A stretch of DNA of 15,531 nt from the NCBI GenBank assembly GCA_034431895.1, contig DAOUCM010000400.1, positions 1 to 15,531 of the forward strand, given 5' to 3'. This stretch comes from JAABUE01 sp034431895 (GTDB lineage Bacteria > Chloroflexota > Anaerolineae > Anaerolineales > Villigracilaceae). Each line of letters begins with the position of its first letter. Within the stretch, counting starts at the first letter, position 1. Both the position numbers and the translations under genes were made by a program. Under the pieces are notes generated by a model. The model saw nothing but the letters and a program-made list of their open reading frames with translations, was not told the DNA's origin and ran no database searches. Below, one piece after another: positions 1 to 5,878 of this stretch.

Positions 1-326
1 CCCAGTAAGCGGGAGAGTCTCGCAGGCCAGCCCGGGTCGCGCAGTTCCTTCGTGAACGGTCCCACGACGATCACCTCCTGGAAAGGCAGGTTGGTGCGCG
101 CGATGTCGAACAATGTGTCATAAATCGGCTCGCGAAAAGTGCGTTTGAAATATGCAGAATCGCGGTCATCGGGGTCATGCCCCGCTTCGCGCAGCGCAAC
201 CCGCACCAGCCGTTCCGTGACCGTGTCTATGTCCAGCAGCGCGGCGCGATGGAGGGAGGCCAGTTTCCTGGCATAAGTGGACTTGCCCGCCCCCGGGCTG
301 CCGCAGACGATATAGGTAGTGTGCAT
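1..326 (-). CDS. P-loop kinase/ATPase (AAA_33-like), C-terminus cut by window edge
   Basis: The gene starts at the ATG at 326-324 and runs off the left edge, so 108 residues are visible. Translating the minus strand gives an N-terminus MHTTYIVCG followed at once by a Walker A loop, GSPGAGKST at residues 9-17, then an LLDIDTVTE strand of the kind that follows the P-loop in small nucleoside, polynucleotide or zeta-toxin-like kinases. A later hydrophobic strand, VIVVGPFTKE, is followed by RDPGWPARL. The arrangement matches AAA_33-type ATP-binding proteins of unknown substrate. There is no good Shine-Dalgarno before the ATG; a T-run on the coding strand ends 5 nt before it. It lies 63 nt downstream of the Mut7-C gene on the same strand and is probably co-transcribed when the intervening hairpins allow. 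The phosphoryl acceptor cannot be named, and the catalytic C-terminal half is outside the window. Confidence 0.8.
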   Translation of the reverse strand, partial: MHTTYIVCGSPGAGKSTYARKLASLHRAALLDIDTVTERLVRVALREAGHDPDDRDSAYFKRTFREPIYDTLFDIARTNLPFQEVIVVGPFTKELRDPGWPARLSRLL

Positions 327-331
327 TGCAG

Positions 332-411
332 AAAAAACCTTTCACGGGTTGCCATCATCCCGAAGGTTGGGGAGAGCGCGCTCGTTCCCTTATGAAGAAA
401 CCTTCGGGATG
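332..411 (-). promoter_or_regulatory. Competing hairpins: candidate attenuator between Mut7-C gene and kinase
   Basis: Two mutually exclusive stems share one arm. Stem 1 pairs 399-411 with 356-368, 13 perfect base pairs; its first arm lies in the last codons of the Mut7-C gene, and its loop contains the palindrome GAGCGCGCTC (374-383). Stem 2 pairs 359-368 (AACCTTCGGG on the minus strand) with 345-348 plus 336-341 (CCCG, bulge TGA, AAGGTT) and runs directly into T residues to 332, as an intrinsic terminator does. The kinase ATG lies 5 nt after the T-run. A ribosome finishing Mut7-C would cover the first arm of stem 1 and favour stem 2. The pairing is seen in the sequence; the regulatory role is inferred. 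The arms could also be remnants of a dispersed palindromic repeat. Confidence 0.45.
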
Positions 412-1133
412 TTTTCCTGCAACTTGTTACCGGCAACGCGCGCAATCACTTCCAGCATCCGCTCGTAATGCGAGCCTTTCCAGTACACCTGGTCGCAGGC
501 CGGGCAAAGGCGAAACTCGTCGAAATATCGTTTGGTCAACGGTTCCAGCCGGTCTATCACAGCCTCCTTGCTAACCGTTTCCAGCGGATGATTGCAGCGC
601 AGGCAGCGTTGGAACGGCTTGACCCACTGCCAGAGTTCATATCGCTGTACCACTTCATGGAGTTGTTCGTTCGAATCCAAACTGCGCAGCAGGGTTCCCT
701 GTGTGACGATTTTGCGCATCAGCAGGCGGCGGTCGCGCGTCAACAGGATGCGCCCCTCCTCCGCGCTGACCTGCGCCAATTGCTCGTCTGTAGAGGCCCT
801 GTCGTACAGACAATCCAGCCCCAACATGCGCAGATGCGAGGCCAGCCGTCCCAGGTGACCGTCCAGGACGAAACGCGGCTCATGCTCGTTGTTCCCTGCC
901 CGCTTCACTGCCTGGACCTCCAACCTGTCCCCGTCATGGACGAGGTAACCCAGCCCGGCGACCTCCCCGTTTGCGCGTAGTTCGCCGATCTCCGTGTGCG
1001 GGATGCCCAGCGATTCGATCAAATGCTTGGCCGTCTGCGGGCCGTCGAAGCACAGGTCTACCACCCCATCTCGCCGGTCGCGCGCCAGCAAAGGCCGCAG
1101 AGAAAGGGAAAACTCGAAGCGCGCCGTTTTCAT
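390..1133 (-). CDS. Ubiquitin-like/Mut7-C RNase-domain protein with zinc ribbon
   Basis: The protein has 247 residues. Residues 1-78 fit the beta-grasp Ub-Mut7C domain: a ThiS/MoaD-like fold ending in YLVHDGDRLEVQAV, without a GG tail. Residues 85-235 fit the Mut7-C RNase domain, a PIN-like fold, with the motif FVLDGHLGRLASHLRMLG (Asp91) and LLTRDRRLL (Asp134) as likely metal-binding acidic positions. A zinc ribbon follows, with Cys177-x2-Cys180 and Cys210-x2-Cys213, then the family's DQVYWKGSHYERM. Family knowledge predicts a metal-dependent RNase; a substrate is not established. The ATG at 1133-1131 has no Shine-Dalgarno but has a TATATT box 6 nt upstream, so the mRNA may be leaderless. The kinase gene follows on the same strand. 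The family assignment is secure and the length is normal; the cellular role is unknown. Confidence 0.9.
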   Translation of the reverse strand: MKTARFEFSLSLRPLLARDRRDGVVDLCFDGPQTAKHLIESLGIPHTEIGELRANGEVAGLGYLVHDGDRLEVQAVKRAGNNEHEPRFVLDGHLGRLASHLRMLGLDCLYDRASTDEQLAQVSAEEGRILLTRDRRLLMRKIVTQGTLLRSLDSNEQLHEVVQRYELWQWVKPFQRCLRCNHPLETVSKEAVIDRLEPLTKRYFDEFRLCPACDQVYWKGSHYERMLEVIARVAGNKLQENIPKVSS

Positions 1134-1139
1134 ACGCTT

Positions 1140-1145
1140 AATATA
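1140..1145 (-). promoter_or_regulatory. -10 box for the Mut7-C gene, leaderless geometry
   Basis: TATATT on the minus strand ends 6 nt before the ATG at 1133, so a normal transcription start would fall on or next to the A of ATG. No convincing -35 hexamer is visible and there is no Shine-Dalgarno. Confidence 0.4.
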
Positions 1146-1404
1146 CCCCAGTAATTCCCATTTTCCAAATCCTCTTGACCTCTCACCAGGAATGCTGGCG
1201 GGTGTGGCGGCCGGCCAAACGCCAGATTTCGTGACGCATCTGCTCGAAGTGCCGACGCTGCTGGCCCCGGCTTACACCCTCCAGGCCTGCCAGGCGGCGG
1301 GAGACGAGGTGCGAGCCTTTTTGGAAAAAAGCGCCGACTCCCAAAGGGAGAGGGAAACGGCGGTAGGCAGTTACGAAAACGGTTATTTTCAAGACAGAAA
1401 AATC

Positions 1405-1413
1405 TGATAGACT
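1405..1413 (+). promoter_or_regulatory. Extended -10 promoter candidate for FGGY kinase
   Basis: TGATAGACT matches a TGn-TAGACT extended -10 element. A start about 7 nt downstream would give a leader of roughly 40 nt that contains the tandem repeat at 1424-1458. No clear -35 is present. Confidence 0.3.
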
Positions 1414-1423
1414 CGTAGCCATC

Positions 1424-1458
1424 CAACTATCCGACTATCCGACTATCAGACTAAAGAC
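1424..1458 (+). repeat. Short tandem repeat, 7-8 nt period, before FGGY kinase
   Basis: Units resembling CCAACTAT, CCGACTAT, CCGACTAT, CAGACTA and AAGACTA follow one another and end a few bases before the kinase ATG. The middle copies are identical. The repeat occupies the place of a ribosome-binding site, and no Shine-Dalgarno is present. Confidence 0.6.
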
Positions 1459-1462
1459 TAAC

Positions 1463-3007
1463 ATGCCCGAAAATCTACTTGCTATTGACCAGGGCACCCA
1501 ATCGGCCCGCGCCCTGCTGTTCGACCCGCAAGGCAACCTGCTTGCCAAACAGCGGGTGGTTATCGAACCCTACTACTCCACCGCGCCCGGCCTGGCCGAG
1601 CAGGACCCCGAAGTCTTTTGGAAAGCCGTCTGCGAGGCCTGCCAGGGATTATGGGCGCAGGGTGTGGACAGGTCCAGCATCGCGGCGGTCGCCCTGACCA
1701 CGCAGCGCAGCACGCTGGTCAACCTGGACAAGGACGGCAAGCCGCTGCGCCCGGCCATCGTCTGGCTCGACCAACGCCGCACCGAAGGCCTCAAGCCGCT
1801 GGGCGGGTTGTGGGGAGCGGCCTTTCGCGTGGCAGGCGCCTCGGAAACGGTAGCATACCTCCAGTCGGAGGCCGAAGCGAATTGGATTCGCACGCATCAG
1901 CCCGAGGTCTGGGAGTCCACCCACAAGTACCTTTTCCTGTCCGGCTACCTGACGTATCGGCTGGTGGGGCAATTCGTTGACTCGGTCGCCTGTCAGGTCG
2001 GCTACGTCCCATTCGATTACAAAAAGCAGGATTGGGAAGCCGCCTGGGGATGGAAGTGGCGGGCCGTGCCGATGGACAAACGCCTCTTGCCAGACCTGGT
2101 GCCGGTTTCCGCCAAATTGGGCGAAATCACGCCCCAAGCCTCTGCCGCCACCGGCCTGCCGCAGGGGCTTCCGCTCATCGCCGCCGCCGCCGACAAAGCC
2201 ACCGAAGTGCTCGGCGCCGGCTGCCTGGAGCCGCACATTGGCTGCCTGAGTTACGGCACGACCGCCACCATCAACACCACGCACAAAAAATATATCGAGG
2301 TCATTCCGCTCATTCCGCCCTACCCGGCGGCGGTGCCGGGCTATTACAGTTTCGAGATTCAGATTTATCGCGGCTACTGGATGGTGACCTGGTTCAAGCA
2401 GGAATTCGGCTTGCACGAACAACGTTTGGCCGAGGAACGCGGCATCGAGCCAGAAACCCTGTTCGACGACCTGGTGCGCACCGTGCCGCCCGGCTCGGAT
2501 GGGTTGGTCTTGCAGCCTTACTGGTCGCCGGGCTTGCGCTTTCCAGGCCCTGAAGCGCGCGGCGCAGTCATCGGCTTCAGCGATGCCCATACGCGCGCGC
2601 ACCTCTACCGCGCCATCCTGGAAGGTTTGGCCTACGCCCTGCGCGAGGGCGCCGAGCGCACGGGCAAACGCAGCGGCGTGCCAATTACCGAACTGCGCGT
2701 GGCCGGCGGCGGCAGCCAGTCAGAGGCGGCCATGCAATTGACAGCCGATGTGTTCGGCCTGCCGGCTTCGCGTCCGCACGTCTACGAGGCCTCTGGGCTG
2801 GGCGCGGCGATAGATGCGGCGGTTGGCGTCGGCATTCACCCCGACTTCCCGGCCGCCATCCGCGCCATGACGCGCGTCCGCGATACTTTCGAGCCAGATC
2901 CAAAAGTCCACGAGAGATACAACCTGCTCTATTCTCAGGTATACCGCCAAATGTACAAACACTTACGGCCGTTGTACCAGGCCATGCGAACAGGCAAGAC
3001 GACTTGA
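1463..3007 (+). CDS. FGGY-family carbohydrate kinase, substrate unknown
   Basis: The product has 514 residues, the usual length for FGGY kinases such as xylulokinase and glycerol kinase. The N-terminal phosphate-binding motif is LLAIDQGTQSARALLFD (Asp9, Gly11, Thr12). TTQRSTLV and AIVWLDQRR (residues 79-106) are the sugar-site strands. Asp244 in AAADKATEVLGAGC is the expected catalytic base, followed by SYGTTATINTT. The C-terminal signature is VAGGGSQSEAAMQLTADVFG (residues 413-432). The enzyme should transfer ATP phosphate to a sugar or polyol in the cytoplasm. The conserved central segment YLQSEAEANWI...FVDSVACQVGYVPFDYKKQDW resembles an uncharacterised FGGY group rather than classical XylB or GlpK (from memory, not a search). 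No isomerase, aldolase or transporter adjoins it to reveal the sugar. The ATG at 1463 has no Shine-Dalgarno; the next gene is convergent. Confidence 0.92.
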   Translation: MPENLLAIDQGTQSARALLFDPQGNLLAKQRVVIEPYYSTAPGLAEQDPEVFWKAVCEACQGLWAQGVDRSSIAAVALTTQRSTLVNLDKDGKPLRPAIVWLDQRRTEGLKPLGGLWGAAFRVAGASETVAYLQSEAEANWIRTHQPEVWESTHKYLFLSGYLTYRLVGQFVDSVACQVGYVPFDYKKQDWEAAWGWKWRAVPMDKRLLPDLVPVSAKLGEITPQASAATGLPQGLPLIAAAADKATEVLGAGCLEPHIGCLSYGTTATINTTHKKYIEVIPLIPPYPAAVPGYYSFEIQIYRGYWMVTWFKQEFGLHEQRLAEERGIEPETLFDDLVRTVPPGSDGLVLQPYWSPGLRFPGPEARGAVIGFSDAHTRAHLYRAILEGLAYALREGAERTGKRSGVPITELRVAGGGSQSEAAMQLTADVFGLPASRPHVYEASGLGAAIDAAVGVGIHPDFPAAIRAMTRVRDTFEPDPKVHERYNLLYSQVYRQMYKHLRPLYQAMRTGKTT

Positions 3008-3041
3008 GAATCGGCTGTGATAGATTCTGCAAGGTAGTACT

Positions 3042-3069
3042 AAAAAGCGGACGCTGGCTGCGTCCGCTT
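3042..3069 (-). terminator. Intrinsic terminator of the MoaD-AOR operon
   Basis: A perfect 10-bp stem pairs 3045-3054 with 3060-3069 around a 5-nt loop. On the minus strand it is followed by CTTTTTA, so it terminates transcription from AOR. On the plus strand it is followed only by a broken T-run, but it may also slow read-through from the convergent FGGY kinase gene. Confidence 0.85.
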
Positions 3070-3075
3070 CGACTT

Positions 3076-4899
3076 TCATTCGGTCAGTCCCAATTCTTGA
3101 AGTTTCTGCTTGGTCGGCCAGCCCTTCTCGTCCCAACCACGATAGGCGTAGTAATCGGGCAGCATCTTGTCCAGGTCCACCACGCGCCCCTTCGCGGGTC
3201 CTTCTGGCAGCGGCTCGTTCAACATGCGCGGCGGCAGGGTGTCTACGGTAGAACCGGCCTTGAGGACGAACAAACGCTCCAGGTTGTAGACGCGCTCGGC
3301 GGCACGCATCACTTCTTCCTCGCTGTAATTCGCCCCGGTGGTCAGGTTGATGACCTTTGCCAGCCGCACCGGCCAAATCATGTATTCTTTGCTGAAGACA
3401 TAACGCACGGCAAAGAAGACGCACAAGCCGCCAGAGTCGATCAGTGCAAAAGCATCCTGCCAGCGCGCCACCAATTCGGCCTTGCCCTCGGTCGTCAACG
3501 GATCGGCTTTGAGCGGCACACCAAATACTTCGGTATAGGCCACGTCGCCTTCCATGTGCGAGGCGCCCTTATTGGAAGTAGCATACAAAAGCCCCATGCC
3601 TTGCGAACCGCGCGGGTCGTAACCGGGGAATTCCTGCTTGCGGGTCGTCACCGAAACTTCAGGGTGTTCGTAATGTTGCGCCAGGCGATAACTGCCTTCG
3701 GCCAGTTGGTTGCCGAATCCCTGGCGATAAGCGGTCTTTTCCACCATTTCGATGACCGCGTCACCATCGCCAAAGCGCAGCGGCCGGCCGGTGATACGGT
3801 CATCAATGACGCCGCGCTCGTAAAGTTCCATCGCCGCCGCAATGGTCAAGCCGGTCGAGATGGTATCCAAACCCAATTCATTGCAGCGGTAATTGGCCTT
3901 GGTCAGGGCGGCCAGGTTATCTATGCCACAGGCCGAGCCAAGCGAAGCGATGGTTTCGTATTCGGGGCCTTCACCCTTACCGGCATATTTTTCGTCGTCC
4001 ACAGCGGTCAAGCGTCCGCAAGCAATGGGACAACGGAAACAGGGCTTGTGACTCACCAGGTATTTCTCCCGCAGCGCCACGCCATCAATGTTGCTCACTC
4101 CCTCGAATACGCCGGTTTGGAAATTGCGCGTTGGCAAAATGCCCAAGGTGTTCGTCACTTGCGGCACATACGCCGTGCCATAGATGCGCAAGTTGGAACC
4201 CTTCTTGACATCTACACCGACCTCCTTGTTCAATTCCAGGCTGAAAGCGCGCATCCCGGCGTCGTCATAGAAGGCCGGATTCTTGTTGCCCATCACCACC
4301 ACGCCCTTGAGGTTCTTGCTGCCCATCACCGCCCCCACGCCAGAGCGGGCAGCAGCGCGATGCTTATCGTTCATAATAGCCGCCATCAGCGCCAGATTTT
4401 CCCCCGCCGGGCCGATGCAGGCAACTTTGGCCTCCGGATTGGTCTCCGCTAGCAGGAGGTCGGTAGTCTCGTGAACGTCCTTGCCCCACAGGTGCGCGGC
4501 AGACCGCACTTCGACCTGCTCCTCGTTCACCCAAACATAGACCGGCTCCGAGGCCTTGCCCTCGAAGATGAACATGTCGAAACCCGTGCGCTTCATCCAG
4601 GTAGGAAAATCGCCGCCCGAGTTGGAATGCGCCAGTGCGCCCGTGAGCGGCGACTTGGTGACCGCCATGTAACGGTTGCCGGTGGGAGCAGTGGTAGCAG
4701 TGAGGGGCCCGGTCGTAAAGATGAGTTTGTTTTCAGGCGAGAGCGGGTCCACCTGAGGGTCTACTTCATCGTACAAGTAACGGATTGCTACGCCGCGCCC
4801 GCCGATGTAATCCTTGCAAACCTGGGCAGGAATATCTTCGACGGTCGCTTTACGGGTCGTCAGGTTGATACGTAAAAGTTTGCCATGCCAGCCGTACAT
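3076..4899 (-). CDS. Aldehyde:ferredoxin oxidoreductase family, tungsten-pterin enzyme
   Basis: The protein has 607 residues, very close to characterised archaeal AOR. The N-terminus MYGWHGKLLRINL is typical of the family. The [4Fe-4S] ligands are Cys287, Cys290 and Cys294 (CFRCPIACGR) and Cys493. The two pterin-binding motifs are NELGLD (340-345) and DSGGLC (488-493). Glu313 in GPEYET and His448 in GASHME fit the acidic and basic residues near tungsten in characterised enzymes. The known reaction is aldehyde plus water to carboxylate with reduction of ferredoxin; the substrate of this member is not evident. A strong Shine-Dalgarno, AGGAG, lies 7-8 nt before ATG 4899. The gene follows a MoaD-like gene by 165 nt containing a palindromic element, and ends at a strong terminator. 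All ligands are intact, so it should be active. It could act on aldehydes or, as in related lineages, on another oxidisable carbonyl substrate. Confidence 0.95.
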   Translation of the reverse strand: MYGWHGKLLRINLTTRKATVEDIPAQVCKDYIGGRGVAIRYLYDEVDPQVDPLSPENKLIFTTGPLTATTAPTGNRYMAVTKSPLTGALAHSNSGGDFPTWMKRTGFDMFIFEGKASEPVYVWVNEEQVEVRSAAHLWGKDVHETTDLLLAETNPEAKVACIGPAGENLALMAAIMNDKHRAAARSGVGAVMGSKNLKGVVVMGNKNPAFYDDAGMRAFSLELNKEVGVDVKKGSNLRIYGTAYVPQVTNTLGILPTRNFQTGVFEGVSNIDGVALREKYLVSHKPCFRCPIACGRLTAVDDEKYAGKGEGPEYETIASLGSACGIDNLAALTKANYRCNELGLDTISTGLTIAAAMELYERGVIDDRITGRPLRFGDGDAVIEMVEKTAYRQGFGNQLAEGSYRLAQHYEHPEVSVTTRKQEFPGYDPRGSQGMGLLYATSNKGASHMEGDVAYTEVFGVPLKADPLTTEGKAELVARWQDAFALIDSGGLCVFFAVRYVFSKEYMIWPVRLAKVINLTTGANYSEEEVMRAAERVYNLERLFVLKAGSTVDTLPPRMLNEPLPEGPAKGRVVDLDKMLPDYYAYRGWDEKGWPTKQKLQELGLTE

Positions 4900-4918
4900 A
4901 GATTCTCCTTGTGGTTTA

Positions 4919-5059
4919 TGTCATTGCGAATACTATGAGCCAAAGTCCGAAGCAATCTCCGGTTTGGATACAGCCATGAGATTGCCTCTCCCCTGGGCAA
5001 GCGCCAGGGCAGACTGACATCAGGCCAGGGCTTCGGAATCGTCGCCCCTCACAATGACA
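4919..5059. repeat. Palindromic REP/MITE-like element A
   Basis: The terminal inverted repeats are TGTCATTG (4919-4926) and CAATGACA (5052-5059). Inner inverted pairs are TCCGAAG (4946-4952) with CTTCGGA (5031-5037), GCAATCTC (4952-4959) with GAGATTGC (4978-4985), and CCCTGG (4991-4996) with CCAGGG (5004-5009). The 12-mer GAAGCAATCTCC (4949-4960) recurs in element B at 5546-5557. It codes for nothing and lies between the MoaD and AOR genes, leaving the AOR Shine-Dalgarno outside. Confidence 0.65.
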
Positions 5060-5064
5060 ATTGA

Positions 5065-5310
5065 TTATGATAAGCCTCCGGCAATTGCCGAAAAAGCCGT
5101 GACAGTGTCGCCCTCAGCAAGGGGCGTATCGAGAGGAACGGTCAAACCATTCAAAACAATGACGCTGCTCTCGTCCAGCGGAATGCCAAAAGGGATCAAC
5201 ACCTCCGCTACGGTGCTGCCGGCAGGGACATCCACAGTAGCGATATTGCCCTGCGTGCCGGGAGGCAGATGGTCGCGGTAGGTGGCGATGAGTTTGATAT
5301 GGACTTTCAT
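5065..5310 (-). CDS. MoaD/ThiS-like sulfur-carrier protein, partner of AOR
   Basis: This 81-residue protein has the beta-grasp carrier pattern: KLIATYRDHLPPG, VDVPAGSTVAEVL, VIVLNGLTVPL and EGDTVTAFSAIAGG. Such carriers deliver sulfur for the pterin dithiolene of molybdenum or tungsten cofactors after adenylation of a terminal Gly-Gly. Its place directly upstream of an AOR gene on the same strand is a well-known pairing and suggests it serves the tungsten cofactor of that enzyme. Unusually, the diglycine (Gly78-Gly79) is followed by two more residues, Leu-Ser, before TAA, so it is not terminal as encoded. There is no Shine-Dalgarno; a TGCTAAAAT box ends 9 nt before the ATG, implying a leader of only 2-3 nt. 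ThiS of thiamine synthesis is a less likely alternative. Confidence 0.88.
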   Translation of the reverse strand: MKVHIKLIATYRDHLPPGTQGNIATVDVPAGSTVAEVLIPFGIPLDESSVIVLNGLTVPLDTPLAEGDTVTAFSAIAGGLS

Positions 5311-5319
5311 ACAAGAAGA

Positions 5320-5328
5320 ATTTTAGCA
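5320..5328 (-). promoter_or_regulatory. Extended -10 promoter of the MoaD-AOR operon
   Basis: TGCTAAAAT on the minus strand is a TGn extended -10 element ending 9 nt before the MoaD ATG. Transcription from it would start 2-3 nt before the ATG. Confidence 0.45.
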
Positions 5329-5400
5329 CATTTCAGCAGGCCTGATTGCCTACATGGTTTTCTCGTGTCCACGCAAAAGATGTCAGCGATGACGAGGAAA

Positions 5401-5459
5401 ATCCGCAGATTTCACAGATTACGCAGAAAAATCTGCGAGAATCTGCGTTATCTGCGGAT
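5401..5459. repeat. Hairpin repeat of ATCCGCAGAT/ATCTGCGGAT type
   Basis: ATCCGCAGAT at the left end pairs with ATCTGCGGAT at the right end. Between them are repeated variants of ACGCAGA, AATCTGCGA and AATCTGCGTT, so the segment is a near-palindrome with internal CAGATT/AATCTG units. Similar segments are seen scattered in many bacterial genomes. It is non-coding. Confidence 0.6.
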
Positions 5460-5514
5460 GGTTCGACAACCTTTGCATGCACACGTTTTCTCAAGAATGC
5501 TTGACAAAATAGCC

Positions 5515-5620
5515 ATGTCGTCGCAAAGCGGCGGTTTATGCCGCTGAAGCAATCTCCTCAAGGTCAGTTTTGTCCGTCGAACGGGAGACTGCTTCGCCAG
5601 AGAGCGGCTCGCAGCGACAT
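5515..5620. repeat. Palindromic REP/MITE-like element B
   Basis: The ends are ATGTCG (5515-5520) and CGACAT (5615-5620). GAAGCAATCTCC (5546-5557) pairs with GGAGACTGCTTC (5584-5595) at 11 of 12 positions. The 12-mer is identical to one in element A, so the two are members of one family. Confidence 0.6.
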
Positions 5621-5784
5621 TTTGAAAACAGTTGTGATATATACATTTTCCTGAGAAAGCCATATGATTGCCTACTCCTACGATGCGGGAATTTCGGCCA
5701 TATCATTTTTGCGAGGCAGCCAGTCATGACAAAATAAAGGCGGGCGCGCCCAAGAAGTATTAAAATAACGCCAGTTCGGGATAA

Positions 5785-5840
5785 CCGTCCCGAAGGCTTT
5801 TTAGAGCAATTGTATAGGCAAAATCGAGCCTTTGGGACGG
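5785..5840. repeat. Inverted repeat upstream of the thioesterase gene
   Basis: CCGTCCCGAAGGCT (5785-5798) pairs with AGCCTTTGGGACGG (5827-5840), with one G-T pair and a 28-nt loop. Flanking GGATAA (5780-5784 region) and TTATCC (near 5850-5855) extend the symmetry. It may be a repeat or the hairpin of a regulatory RNA. Its first arm is followed by TTTTT, so transcripts entering from the left could terminate here. Confidence 0.5.
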
Positions 5841-5853
5841 TTCGAAGGCTTAT

Positions 5854-5872
5854 CCTGAATTCAGGTTAAAAT
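5854..5872 (+). promoter_or_regulatory. Thioesterase promoter with palindromic operator candidate
   Basis: The perfect 12-bp palindrome CCTGAATTCAGG (5854-5865) directly abuts TTAAAAT, whose TAAAAT (5867-5872) ends 6 nt before ATG 5879. The palindrome occupies the spacer next to the -10 box, a usual place for a repressor site. The geometry implies a leaderless transcript. Confidence 0.4.
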
Positions 5873-5878
5873 ACGCTC

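Larger units (their letters stand above)
1134..1462. other. Divergent intergenic region, Mut7-C to FGGY kinase
   Basis: This 329-nt stretch between divergent genes holds promoters at both ends and no gene that I can assign. An open frame on the plus strand from ATG 1192 to the stop ending at 1407 (71 residues, containing THLLEVPTLLAPAYTL) is GC-rich and coding-like, but has no good ribosome site and I recognise no family. A short hairpin, CTCCC-AAA-GGGAG, lies within the same frame, and a small tandem repeat sits just before the kinase start. The open frame may be a relic or chance. Confidence 0.5.
5311..5878. other. Gene-free repeat-rich stretch between MoaD and thioesterase genes
   Basis: This 568-nt divergent intergenic region contains the MoaD promoter, a hairpin repeat (5401-5459), palindromic element B (5515-5620), a possible decayed third copy near 5662-5730 that shares GATTGCCT and TCATGACA, a GGGCGCGCCC palindrome (5742-5751), a long inverted repeat (5785-5840) and the thioesterase promoter. 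Small open frames across it fall inside the repeats and are not credible genes. Confidence 0.6.

Noticed and set aside
1424..1458. CRISPR array
   Set aside because: The units are only 7-8 nt and contiguous, with no spacers and no cas genes in the window.
1649..2602. 317-residue open frame on the minus strand
   Set aside because: It is antisense to the FGGY kinase and has only low-complexity Arg/Gly/Ala content.
3004..4452. 482-residue open frame on the plus strand
   Set aside because: It is antisense to the AOR gene, whose cofactor ligands and terminator are unmistakable; the antisense product shows no family features.
5448..5727. Small minus-strand frames at 5448-5663 and 5536-5727
   Set aside because: They lie within palindromic element B and its flanks and arise from repeat sequence.
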